From JAEZDC01 sp036676415 (GTDB taxonomy: Bacteria; Bacteroidota; Bacteroidia; Chitinophagales; Chitinophagaceae), in NCBI GenBank assembly GCA_036676415.1, contig JAKFCX010000017.1, forward strand, positions 7,227 through 71,226: DNA of 64,000 nt. The letters run 5' to 3'. Position numbers and translations under genes: made by a program. Positions 53,523-61,114 of the stretch are shown one piece after another. The notes under the pieces were generated by a model. The model saw only the letters and a program-made list of their open reading frames with translations, was not told the origin of the DNA and made no database searches. Numbering within the stretch: position 1 is the stretch's first letter; each line of letters begins with the position of its first letter.

Positions 53523-55982
53523 TTAATTCCCTCCAGCTCTTCTTATTTCCTCTTCCGAAGCCATTGCTTTTCTTCTGGCTGCCTGCACCTTGTTATTTCC
53601 AAATCGATAAGTGAAACTAAGATTGGCTACACGTGTCTCCCTATAGGCGTGCCAGTTCTCTACATACTTCCCGGCATAGGTAACAGTGGCTCTTGGAAGG
53701 TTTGTCCAGAATATATCAGAGATGTTCAGCCTGATAGTGCCATTTCCCTTCATCACTGTTTTCTGTGCACCAATTGCAATACCCCATTGTGCTTTTGACA
53801 CCATATAACCTTGTCTTCCTCCTGAATAATAATTCGCATTCAACTCAGCCCCCCAACCTTTCTTAAAAGTAAAGCTGTTATTGGTCCTGATGTTGGCTGC
53901 AGGAGCACCATTGCTGATCGGCGTTTTGGCAAGATCACCATTGAAGTGATTATAGAAGATGTTTACATTATTCACCATATACCACCACTTGTTTACTTTG
54001 ATTGGTGTGGTGGCAGTCAGGCCTATATAATCTGATGATGTAAGGTTCAACGGTATTTGCGTAGTAATATTTGAATCGGCACCTGCAGCAATTTTGAAAC
54101 CTGGTATCGCTTCAAGTATTGGAATAATAGCCGTTGTCTGTGGATCTTTTGTATGACTATAGCCCAGGGTAAAACTCATATTCTTTACAGTATAACTCAT
54201 TTCATAGGACCAGGTGAGTTGAGGTAACAACTCCGGTTTACCTGTTGCATATGTAGTAGCATCAATCAAAAACAGGAAAGGATTTAATTGTGAGTACCCT
54301 GGCCTGTCAATTCTCCGGCTCACAGAAATGCCAAGTGTTTTATCCTCTTTCAGTTTGTAATTGAAGAATGCACTTGGAAAGAACTGGAGGTAACTTGAAT
54401 CCCAATGCTGGTCTTTCTGTACCTGGTGTGTATTCACCTTTGTTTGCTCTGCACGTAAGCCTAATTGTACACTGAACTTCTTTGCTTCCTTGCTGTAATT
54501 GATATAAGCAGCATGATTGTATTCATCATAAAAGAACCGATTGGTCTTTGTAGTATCTACTTTGGTTTCTGTAGGGAATACATTGAAGAACTTTGCATCA
54601 TTGTCTGCCGTAACATAACTTGATTTTATACCAGCTTCAAACTTTTCACCTTTACCAAAGCTGCTGGAATAATCAACCTTACCTGTTTTCAATGTTAGTT
54701 TGCCATCCTGGTCGCCATCTAAAATATCAGCAGCCTTCGGACTGCCATTGATGTCGTAAAATGCAGATGATATTCTTGTAAGAGAAGCTGTATTGAACAC
54801 ACCATAATCTGCATCTGCAGACAACTCTCTTCCCTGCCTGAATGTATGTTTGAAGTTGATATTACCAACTGCATTCCCGTTATGATCATTGTTTGTTCCT
54901 AAGGTATTGAAACGATAATAAGGAATGCCATTCTTATCATTTACCACCGAATTATTGGTATTGGTCCTGGTAAAATGAAGCAGGTTGGTACTCACGACAA
55001 AACCCAGGATCGTTTTTTTAGATGGAAAGAAGTCTGTTCCAAACCGGGCATTATGAAAGTCCAGCGGCATCTTTGCATAATTCTCTTTATCATCAGAACC
55101 ATTGAACACACCATCTTTATAAAAATTACGGTTGAGGATAAGATGGTTCAGGTTGATCCTGTAACCATAAGAATAACTGCCAAACATATTCATGGTCTTA
55201 TTGCGGTAGTTGACATTCAAACCTGCATTTGCTTTGGGATAAATACCTTGTCCATACCCTATATTAGCTGTACCATTCATCCCCAAACGCTGGTCTTTCT
55301 TCATTCGTATATCAATGATGCCGGAGTTACCAGCTGCATCATATTTAGCAGAAGGATTGGTGATGATCTCTATTCGGTCAATTGCACTGCTTGGTAATCC
55401 TCTTAAATAATTCGCAAGGTCAGCACCCGTCATCGGTGATGGTTTTCCATCGATCATGATGATCACGCCTGCCCTTCCTCTTAAACTGATCGCATCATTC
55501 TGATCTATTGTAATACCGGGTGATCTTTCCAACACATCCATAGCTGTACTTCCTGCACTGATGATGCTGTTGTCAACATTCACAATGATCCGGTCGGTTA
55601 ACCGTTGAATAAACGGTTTACGTGCAGTGACAGTAACATTATTAGCATCGTTGACTGCTTTTGGCAGCAGCTTCATTGCAGGAACTGTTATTTCTGTTTG
55701 GCCTTCACTAATATTGAGCATTGATGAATAAGCTGTCTCATAATTCATCATCTGCACTTTCACGATGTAGCTTCCGGGTTTTACCTTATTCATTTCCGCC
55801 CATCCATTCTTATCGGTGAAAGCTGTTCTGATGATAGCTGAATCTTTTACACTTCGGAGCTCTACCGTTACATTCTCAACAGGTGTACCTTTCTCATCCA
55901 ATACCTGTACTGTTACTTTAGCTGATTGCGCTATAACATTTGATGAGATCAGCAGCATCATAAACAGGAGTAAGTTCTTCAT
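53523..55982 (-). CDS. TonB-dependent-receptor-like outer-membrane beta-barrel protein
   Basis: 819 aa from the ATG at 55982 (signal MKNLLLFMMLLISSNVIAQ); an upstream ATG at 56006 is rejected. A CarboxypepD_reg-like domain (about 20-110), a plug-like domain (VTVTARKPFIQRLTDRIIVNV...GLPSSAIDRIEIITNPSAKYDAAGNSGIIDI, about 115-235) and an outer-membrane beta-barrel of the OMP_b-brl_3 type to the end. There is no SusD next to it, so this is not a PUL pair. Ligand unknown, siderophore or peptide being possible. Confidence 0.9.
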   Translation of the reverse strand: MKNLLLFMMLLISSNVIAQSAKVTVQVLDEKGTPVENVTVELRSVKDSAIIRTAFTDKNGWAEMNKVKPGSYIVKVQMMNYETAYSSMLNISEGQTEITVPAMKLLPKAVNDANNVTVTARKPFIQRLTDRIIVNVDNSIISAGSTAMDVLERSPGITIDQNDAISLRGRAGVIIMIDGKPSPMTGADLANYLRGLPSSAIDRIEIITNPSAKYDAAGNSGIIDIRMKKDQRLGMNGTANIGYGQGIYPKANAGLNVNYRNKTMNMFGSYSYGYRINLNHLILNRNFYKDGVFNGSDDKENYAKMPLDFHNARFGTDFFPSKKTILGFVVSTNLLHFTRTNTNNSVVNDKNGIPYYRFNTLGTNNDHNGNAVGNINFKHTFRQGRELSADADYGVFNTASLTRISSAFYDINGSPKAADILDGDQDGKLTLKTGKVDYSSSFGKGEKFEAGIKSSYVTADNDAKFFNVFPTETKVDTTKTNRFFYDEYNHAAYINYSKEAKKFSVQLGLRAEQTKVNTHQVQKDQHWDSSYLQFFPSAFFNYKLKEDKTLGISVSRRIDRPGYSQLNPFLFLIDATTYATGKPELLPQLTWSYEMSYTVKNMSFTLGYSHTKDPQTTAIIPILEAIPGFKIAAGADSNITTQIPLNLTSSDYIGLTATTPIKVNKWWYMVNNVNIFYNHFNGDLAKTPISNGAPAANIRTNNSFTFKKGWGAELNANYYSGGRQGYMVSKAQWGIAIGAQKTVMKGNGTIRLNISDIFWTNLPRATVTYAGKYVENWHAYRETRVANLSFTYRFGNNKVQAARRKAMASEEEIRRAGGN

Positions 55983-56148
55983 GTATCTGTCTTTTGCCCA
56001 AAACACTTTAAAATTCGTGGTACTATTTTGTAAAATATCATTGCCTGCTTTATTGCTCTATAAACGGGTTGCTATAGTCATTAACACAAATAGCAATGTC
56101 GTTTTTTTACACAATGCAAAGGGGCATAATATTGGTGCCATCAATCAT

Positions 56149-56373
56149 ATGAGCCAGGCATTTGTAAAAGAAGGTGACGAGCAGTGGTTGGGTGATATCG
56201 ATCCAACCATAAGAGCATTGATCAATTACTTAACCCGTGAGAACAACGGCATAAGGGTTTACGAGCAGAAGCAATTTGTTGATCCCAAAACAGGTAAAGA
56301 AGTATATGTGATGAGTAATGGACTCTCGTACTCAAAAGACATGGATGGAAGATGGGAGATTGTTGGATTATAA
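56149..56373 (+). CDS. 74-aa protein of unknown function
   Basis: Soluble 74-residue protein starting MSQAFVKEGDEQWLGDIDPTIRALINYLTRENNGIRVYEQKQF. The open frame continues upstream to 55816 but lies antisense to the receptor gene, so this internal ATG is preferred. Looks like a well-ordered small domain. No family recognised. Its stop codon begins the first copy of the tRNA-terminator repeat (56371-56395). Confidence 0.6.
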   Translation: MSQAFVKEGDEQWLGDIDPTIRALINYLTRENNGIRVYEQKQFVDPKTGKEVYVMSNGLSYSKDMDGRWEIVGL

Positions 56374-56395
56374 ATTAAAAAAGCCCTTCCTGCTT
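56371..56395 (-). repeat. Copy 1 of the tRNA-Leu terminator-half repeat
   Basis: TAAATTAAAAAAGCCC-type 25-nt sequence, differing by one A from 57012-57035. Only half of the terminator hairpin of the tRNA-Leu is present here (the outer arm and T-run as seen on the minus strand). Confidence 0.8.
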
Positions 56396-56478
56396 GACGA
56401 TTTCCCAAGGATATCCTCACACGCTCATGTAAATACAATTTATTTAACTTACAGATTTTTGATCTTACCTTTCATTGA

Positions 56479-56955
56479 ATGATACATATTAAACATCTTT
56501 TGCTCTTGCTGATTTGTGTTGTATTTTTCTCATATAGTTCAGCACAAAAATATTATGATGTAATAGATTCTTTCATGGTGAGCAAGTTTATTATTTCTAA
56601 TAAAACAAGCGTTATTGATACCGCTTTTTTGAATTTTAAAAAAGTAAAATATCCAGAATTTTGTATAGCGGAAATCAGGCAAAATTTTATTAGAACGGAT
56701 GTCGTAGAATATCCGCTATGCCCGTCTCGAATTATTTTGTACGGTCAATCTACGAGGAACAATCTCCATGTGTTACTGTTTGAGGAATTTCAAGGTGGAA
56801 GAGTTGGAGTTTCCTGTGAAATGTTTTTTAGTGTCAGGAACGGGGTAAGCAAGTACCTGTACTTCTATTGCAACCCAAAAGTTCGTAGCTTGCGAGGTTT
56901 GAAAAAGTGGTTACGTCAGGTTAAGGAAATCGCTCCAATGAATGATTTCCGGTAA
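56479..56955 (+). CDS. Exported protein of unknown function in repeat-bracketed segment
   Basis: 158 aa with a signal peptide (MIHIKHLLLLLICVVFFSYSSAQ). The mature part has several cysteines and aromatic residues (SCEMFFSVRNGVSKYLYFYCNP) and a basic C-terminus. It is the only gene between the two copies of the tRNA-Leu terminator repeat. No family recognised. It could be recently acquired. Confidence 0.6.
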   Translation: MIHIKHLLLLLICVVFFSYSSAQKYYDVIDSFMVSKFIISNKTSVIDTAFLNFKKVKYPEFCIAEIRQNFIRTDVVEYPLCPSRIILYGQSTRNNLHVLLFEEFQGGRVGVSCEMFFSVRNGVSKYLYFYCNPKVRSLRGLKKWLRQVKEIAPMNDFR

Positions 56956-57011
56956 GCCCAAAACACCTGCACTTTCTCCTATGTCTCACCGAACATCAAA
57001 TTAGTACATAC

Positions 57012-57035
57012 TAAATTAAAAAGCCCTTCCTGCTT
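57012..57035 (-). repeat. Copy 2 of the tRNA-Leu terminator-half repeat
   Basis: 24-nt sequence nearly identical to 56371-56395 (one A fewer). Here it is part of the intact terminator of the tRNA-Leu gene. Confidence 0.8.
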
Positions 57036-57048
57036 CGCAGAAAAGGCT
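57015..57048 (-). terminator. Terminator of tRNA-Leu
   Basis: On the minus strand AAGCC and TTTCTGC pair with GCAGGAA and GGCTT (G-T wobbles at two positions) around a GAA loop, followed by a T-run. It sits 4 nt after the tRNA 3' end. Confidence 0.8.
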
Positions 57049-57051
57049 TTG

Positions 57052-57135
57052 TGCCCAGGACTGGATTCGAACCAGCACGTCCTTTCGAACACCACCACCT
57101 CAAGGTGGCTTGTCTACCAATTTCAACACCTGGGC
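57052..57135 (-). tRNA. tRNA-Leu (anticodon GAG)
   Basis: 84 nt on the minus strand. The acceptor stem GCCCAGG pairs with CCTGGGC, with discriminator A. The anticodon arm CCACC-TTGAGGT-GGTGG gives anticodon GAG at the expected position (decodes CUC and CUU). A long variable arm and a T-arm with TTCGAAT are present. CCA is not encoded. Confidence 0.93.
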
Positions 57136-57228
57136 TCCGTTGAAGGAGTGCAAATATAGTTTTTAGCGGTATATCTCCCAATAACTATATCATTACTTCC
57201 CTGTTGATCTTACAGCTAATTTTACCGG

Positions 57229-57861
57229 ATGAACACAGCCCGTTTAAAACAACTCTTTCCTACACTGGAAGAAGCTCTTTTTGAAGAACTGGTGAAACAT
57301 GGAACGGTAAAAGAAGTAAAGGCCGGAGATACCTTGCTTCGTGTGGGCCAGACAATTCGTTCTACCATGCTTGTGATGGATGGCATTGTAAAACTCTACC
57401 GTGAAGATGAGGAGGGAAAAGAATTTTTTATTTATCATCTTGATGCCGGTCAGGCTTGTTCGCTTTCGATGGTATGTGCTGCAAAACATGAAACCAGCGA
57501 GGTACTGGCCAAAGCACTGACCGATGCAACTATTCTCAGTATTCCCCTGGAATTTATGGATCAATGGATGGGTAAATACAAAACATGGTACCAGTTCGTG
57601 ATTACGTCATACCGGGACAGGTTTGAAGAACTATTGAAAACGATTGATGCCATCGCATTTTCCAACATGGACGAAAGGCTGGAAGACTATATAAAGAAGC
57701 AGGTAGACAAACTGGGCAGCAGTCTCAAAATGACGCACCAGGAAATTGCAACCGATCTCAACTCATCACGTGAGGTCATCAGCAGGCTGCTAAAAAAGAT
57801 GGAAGCAAAAGGCTGGCTGGTCATTAACCGGAATACAATAGAATGGGTTAAGAAAGATTAA
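57229..57861 (+). CDS. Crp/Fnr-type regulator of the sulfur gene set (module 3)
   Basis: A 210-aa regulator with a cyclic-nucleotide-binding-like N-terminal beta-roll (about 15-120), a dimerisation helix and a full winged HTH (TDLNSSREVISRLLKKMEAKGWLVIN). Cys residues at CSLSMVC (about 81 and 86) may be redox active. It lies immediately upstream of a tauE-type gene. Three GTGAC-N4-GTCAC-like sites (57872, 58761, 61051) precede genes of the sulfur set, and they are the likely operators. Its own promoter does not carry the site. Confidence 0.88.
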   Translation: MNTARLKQLFPTLEEALFEELVKHGTVKEVKAGDTLLRVGQTIRSTMLVMDGIVKLYREDEEGKEFFIYHLDAGQACSLSMVCAAKHETSEVLAKALTDATILSIPLEFMDQWMGKYKTWYQFVITSYRDRFEELLKTIDAIAFSNMDERLEDYIKKQVDKLGSSLKMTHQEIATDLNSSREVISRLLKKMEAKGWLVINRNTIEWVKKD

Positions 57862-57871
57862 CATCATCTCT

Positions 57872-57915
57872 GTGACAAATATCACTGTACACAACCCATG
57901 ATGCCATCATTTTTG
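57872..57915 (+). promoter_or_regulatory. Sulfur-regulon operator 1 and -7 box (tauE)
   Basis: GTGACAAATATCAC (57872-57885) is a GTGAC-N4-GTCAC palindrome with one mismatch. The centre is 33.5 nt from the TTTG at 57912-57915 (CATTTTTG). The tauE ATG is only 4 nt further, so the transcript may be leaderless. Confidence 0.7.
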
Positions 57916-57919
57916 CAGC

Positions 57920-58708
57920 ATGGAACTGGCAGGATATATTGCATCGCTTTTTATCGGAATTTCACTTGGATTGATCGGTGGTGGCGGATCAATATTAACG
58001 GTTCCCGTTTTAGTTTACCTGTTTGCTGTTTCACCTCCTGTTTCAATCTCCTGGTCTTTGTTTATAGTTGGTATTACCAGTCTCGTCGGTGCATTCAACA
58101 ATTATCGCAAAGGCCTGGTAAGTCTTAAAACAGCCTTTTTATTTGGAGCATCTTCTATCACCACTGTGTTTATTGTTCGGAGGTTTATTATTCCTTTTAT
58201 ACCAGATATTTTGTTCAGCCTTGGTTCGTTCGAAGTGACCTATTCGTTACTGGTAATGGTTGTTTTTGCTGTGCTGATGCTGGCCGCTTCGGTTTCTATG
58301 ATAAAAAGCAGGCAGATTGAAGCAGATAACACCGTAAAACAAAATACACCGAGGTTAATGGCATATGGTGTGTTGATTGGCCTGGTCACAGGTTTCCTGG
58401 GTGCCGGGGGAGGATTTCTTTTGATACCGGCTTTGGTCTTCTTAATGAAGCTGCCTATGAAAAAAGCCATCGGCACTTCCCTTTTGATCATTGCACTCAA
58501 CTCGCTCATTGGTTTTGCTGGCGATATTGGCCAGGATTTAATTGACTGGAAATTCATCATCACGCTTTCGGCAATAGCCATTGCAGGCATTTTTATCGGG
58601 GGATATTTCAATCAAAAAATAAATGGCAGCAAACTGAAAAAAGGGTTTGGCTGGTTTGTTTTGGCAATGGGTATTTTCATAATCATCAAAGAAATAATTG
58701 GAAGCTGA
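57920..58708 (+). CDS. TauE/SafE-family sulfite exporter
   Basis: A 262-aa membrane protein, about eight helices in two homologous halves with the family GLIGGGGSILTVPVLVYL and the repeated GFLGAGGGFLLIPALVFLM. Such proteins export sulfite or other sulfur anions. The start at 57920 keeps the family N-terminus (MELAGYIASLFIGISLGLIGGGG). First member of the sulfur gene set, behind the Crp/Fnr gene at 57229. Confidence 0.9.
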   Translation: MELAGYIASLFIGISLGLIGGGGSILTVPVLVYLFAVSPPVSISWSLFIVGITSLVGAFNNYRKGLVSLKTAFLFGASSITTVFIVRRFIIPFIPDILFSLGSFEVTYSLLVMVVFAVLMLAASVSMIKSRQIEADNTVKQNTPRLMAYGVLIGLVTGFLGAGGGFLLIPALVFLMKLPMKKAIGTSLLIIALNSLIGFAGDIGQDLIDWKFIITLSAIAIAGIFIGGYFNQKINGSKLKKGFGWFVLAMGIFIIIKEIIGS

Positions 58709-58760
58709 AGCATACCCGATTTTATAATAAAAAGCTAAAAGCCATTCATGAGATTGCTAT

Positions 58761-58804
58761 GTAACTTTTGTCACGCAGCAACATAGAATGATCAGGCAAA
58801 TTTG
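58761..58804 (+). promoter_or_regulatory. Sulfur-regulon operator 2 and -7 box (rhodanese operon)
   Basis: GTAACTTTTGTCAC (58761-58774), a near copy of the palindrome, lies 33.5 nt (centre) before the TTTG at 58801-58804 (CAAATTTG), 17 nt upstream of the ATG. Confidence 0.7.
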
Positions 58805-58821
58805 CACAACAAAATCACATT

Positions 58822-59094
58822 ATGAACCTCGATAACGTTACAATAGTGGATGTAAGATCCACGGAAGAGTTTGCAGAACAGCATTACCCCGGTGCAATTA
58901 ATATTCCATTGGATCAGGTGCCGCAAAGGATAAATGAGTTTAAAGATTTTAAAATGCCGATCGTAGTTTATTGCAGAAGTGGCATCAGAAGCGGAATGGC
59001 AGTGGGATCTTTAAAGCAAAACGGCATCACTGATGTGATCAATGGAGGAGGACTGGATGATATGTTACATTCTAAATTAAATTCCAATGTTTGA
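58822..59094 (+). CDS. Single-domain rhodanese (1)
   Basis: A 90-aa rhodanese-like sulfurtransferase with the active-site loop CRSGIRSG (Cys51) and the usual VDVRSTEEFAEQHYPGAINIPL opening. It transfers sulfane sulfur from a donor such as thiosulfate or a persulfide. The next rhodanese gene overlaps its last 8 nt, so the pair is translationally coupled. Confidence 0.92.
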   Translation: MNLDNVTIVDVRSTEEFAEQHYPGAINIPLDQVPQRINEFKDFKMPIVVYCRSGIRSGMAVGSLKQNGITDVINGGGLDDMLHSKLNSNV

Positions 59095-59395
59095 TCTTAT
59101 TAAAAGTCTTTTTAAGCCGAAAACCGATATGGCAAAACTTGTCCATGAAGGTGCAGTGATCGTGGACGTAAGAACAAAAGGTGAATACCAGTCAGGCCAT
59201 ATCAATGGTTCCAGGAACATTCCACTGGATAAGATAAAGACTGAAGTGGCAGCCTTGAAACGATTGAATAAACCGGTTATCACGGTATGCCGGAGTGGTG
59301 CAAGAAGTGCAGCAGCAAAAGCCGTATTATCCTCAGCAGGAATAGAAGTATACAATGGTGGTGCATGGAACAGTTTAAAAAAACGTCTTCAATAG
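59087..59395 (+). CDS. Single-domain rhodanese (2)
   Basis: A 102-aa rhodanese with the active loop CRSGARSA (Cys68). Its start overlaps the first rhodanese gene. The N-terminal 22 residues form an extra amphipathic helix. Probable sulfur carrier in the same pathway, in tandem with the first rhodanese. Confidence 0.92.
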   Translation: MFDLIKSLFKPKTDMAKLVHEGAVIVDVRTKGEYQSGHINGSRNIPLDKIKTEVAALKRLNKPVITVCRSGARSAAAKAVLSSAGIEVYNGGAWNSLKKRLQ

Positions 59396-59396
59396 T

Positions 59397-59636
59397 ATGA
59401 GATTAATATTGCAGCGATGGAACCTGATGAGAATACTTAGATTGGTAATTGGTATTGCGGTGTTGGTGCAGGGAATCATAAATAAGGATGCCGTGTCAAT
59501 CATTTTAGGTTTGATCGTTGGCGGAATGGCCATTACAAATACGGGTTGTTGTGGAAACAATGGCTGTGAGGTTAAAAGCACCGGCACAAACAAAACAAAC
59601 AGGATACACTATGAAGAACTGGATCATAAGAAATAA
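59397..59636 (+). CDS. DUF2892/YgaP-tail-like membrane protein with Cys-rich end
   Basis: A 79-aa protein with two predicted membrane helices (about 12-28, 32-48) and a cysteine motif CCGNNGC (51-57) after the second helix. It resembles the membrane part that in YgaP is fused to a rhodanese (DUF2892). Here it is encoded just 1 nt after the second rhodanese, so the separate proteins may act together. Confidence 0.75.
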   Translation: MRLILQRWNLMRILRLVIGIAVLVQGIINKDAVSIILGLIVGGMAITNTGCCGNNGCEVKSTGTNKTNRIHYEELDHKK

Positions 59637-59817
59637 ATTATATGGCATTGGAGCAGTAGCCGGTGCACTGGCAGGTTTTTTCTACTGGAAATACATTGGC
59701 TGCCTTACAGGTACATGTGCCATCACATCCAATCCAACCAGGAGCACCATTTATTTTGCATTCCTGGGTGCATTACTATTCGGAATGTTTAAAAGAACAA
59801 AAGAAAAATCTGCCTGA
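59611..59817 (+). CDS. DUF6132-like small membrane protein
   Basis: A 68-aa protein from the ATG at 59611, overlapping the previous gene by 26 nt in another frame. Two membrane helices and the segment WKYIGCLTGTCAITSNP with two Cys. It matches the small DUF6132-type membrane proteins found beside sulfur and rhodanese genes in Bacteroidota. Function unknown. Confidence 0.7.
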   Translation: MKNWIIRNKLYGIGAVAGALAGFFYWKYIGCLTGTCAITSNPTRSTIYFAFLGALLFGMFKRTKEKSA

Positions 59818-59908
59818 TCAACTCCGGTTGATAGAATAATCTCCAAACTACATTAATTACAGGTGTACTAACTTACAGAACATTACAACCTAAAATCAAC
59901 AATCGAAT

Positions 59909-60472
59909 ATGCTGGAATTTTTAAAACAGCCATGGACATGGTATGTGGCAGGTGCAATAATTGGATTAATCGTACCAGCCTTGTTATTATTGGGAAATAA
60001 ACATTTTGGCATATCAGCAAACCTGCGTCATGCATGTGCCGCATGTTTTCCTTCCAACATACCCTTCTTTAAATACAATTGGAAAAAAGAGGTATGGAAT
60101 TTATTTTTTGTTGCAGGAATTTTTATTGGTGGCTTCATTGCGTTTCAATTGCTATCCGATCCACAACCTGTACAGGTAAACCCGGCATTAGTAGCAGAGT
60201 TAAACGGCTACGGCATCAATGATTACAACAACCTTGTTCCTACGGAAATATTCAGCTGGGACAGCTTGTTTACTTTAAGAGGTTTTATTCTTTTAGTGAT
60301 TGGTGGATTCCTGGTTGGATTCGGAACCAGGTACGCTGGTGGTTGTACAAGTGGACACTCAATAATGGGATTAAGCGATCTGCAGGTTCCCTCACTCATT
60401 GCTACGATCAGTTTTATGGCAGGTGGTTTTATAATGGCCAACCTCATCCTGCCTTTTATTCTCAATCTATAA
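59909..60472 (+). CDS. YeeE/YedE-family sulfur transporter, part 1
   Basis: A 187-aa membrane protein, about five helices. The segment GFGTRYAGGCTSGHSIMGLS is the YeeE/YedE (DUF395) signature. In full-length YeeE both halves occur in one protein; here the second half is a separate gene at 60482. YeeE imports thiosulfate in E. coli. Two-gene (split) versions are common in other lineages. Confidence 0.88.
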   Translation: MLEFLKQPWTWYVAGAIIGLIVPALLLLGNKHFGISANLRHACAACFPSNIPFFKYNWKKEVWNLFFVAGIFIGGFIAFQLLSDPQPVQVNPALVAELNGYGINDYNNLVPTEIFSWDSLFTLRGFILLVIGGFLVGFGTRYAGGCTSGHSIMGLSDLQVPSLIATISFMAGGFIMANLILPFILNL

Positions 60473-60481
60473 ATACAATCT

Positions 60482-61027
60482 ATGTCTGTTATAAAAGATA
60501 TTCAATTCAAAGAAAATCAAAGCACCACCAATGGCTTCGATACTTCCATCACCGATTATGAAGTAAGAAGTCTCGATACGATGTGTGTGAATGATACGGA
60601 ACTGCAACATCCGTGGTGGTATAATTTCAAATACCTCGCAGTAGGTATTATATTCGGAATTGTATTCGTTAAGGCCGAAGTGATCTCCTGGTTCAGGATT
60701 CAGGAAATGTTCAGGTTGCAAAGCTTTCACATGTTTGGTGTGATAGGAACAGCAGTGGTTGTTGGAATGATCTCCGTGTGGCTCATCAAAAAGTTCAACA
60801 TAAAAACCGTTCATGGTGAAACGATAAAGTTTTACAGGAAAAAATTCAATAAAGGACAGATCATTGGCGGTCTCATATTTGGTTTGGGATGGGCAATGAC
60901 CGGTGCATGTCCAGGTCCATTGTTTGCACAGATCGGAACAGGTGTTCTTGTAATTAGTGTTGTATTGCTGAGTGCTATTGCAGGTACCTGGGTATATGGC
61001 TATTTCCGTGAACGATTGCCACATTGA
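60482..61027 (+). CDS. YeeE/YedE-family sulfur transporter, part 2
   Basis: A 181-aa membrane protein, about four helices after a 45-residue hydrophilic N-terminal region. Signature FGLGWAMTGACPGPLFAQIGTG. It starts 9 nt after the part 1 gene and completes the two-part transporter. Confidence 0.88.
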   Translation: MSVIKDIQFKENQSTTNGFDTSITDYEVRSLDTMCVNDTELQHPWWYNFKYLAVGIIFGIVFVKAEVISWFRIQEMFRLQSFHMFGVIGTAVVVGMISVWLIKKFNIKTVHGETIKFYRKKFNKGQIIGGLIFGLGWAMTGACPGPLFAQIGTGVLVISVVLLSAIAGTWVYGYFRERLPH

Positions 61028-61050
61028 ATTTTGTAATCATGTTTTACTAT

Positions 61051-61094
61051 GTGACAACTGTCACTGTCTAACTTATTTAACCTTTAGAAATTTG
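61051..61094 (+). promoter_or_regulatory. Sulfur-regulon operator 3 and -7 box (MBL-rhodanese)
   Basis: GTGACAACTGTCAC (61051-61064) has perfect GTGAC/GTCAC arms. The centre is 33.5 nt from the TTTG at 61091-61094 (GAAATTTG), 20 nt upstream of the ATG. The region after the TTTG resembles that of operator 2 (TTTGyACAAyAAAA). Confidence 0.75.
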
Positions 61095-61114
61095 TACAAT
61101 AAAAACACAGCACA

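Noticed and set aside
55816..56148. ORF antisense to the receptor gene, continuous with the 74-aa gene
   Set aside because: It overlaps a clear receptor gene on the other strand; only the part after 56149 looks like a real protein.
57898..58128. Alternative ORF in another frame at the start of tauE
   Set aside because: Shadow frame; the tauE frame carries the family N-terminus.
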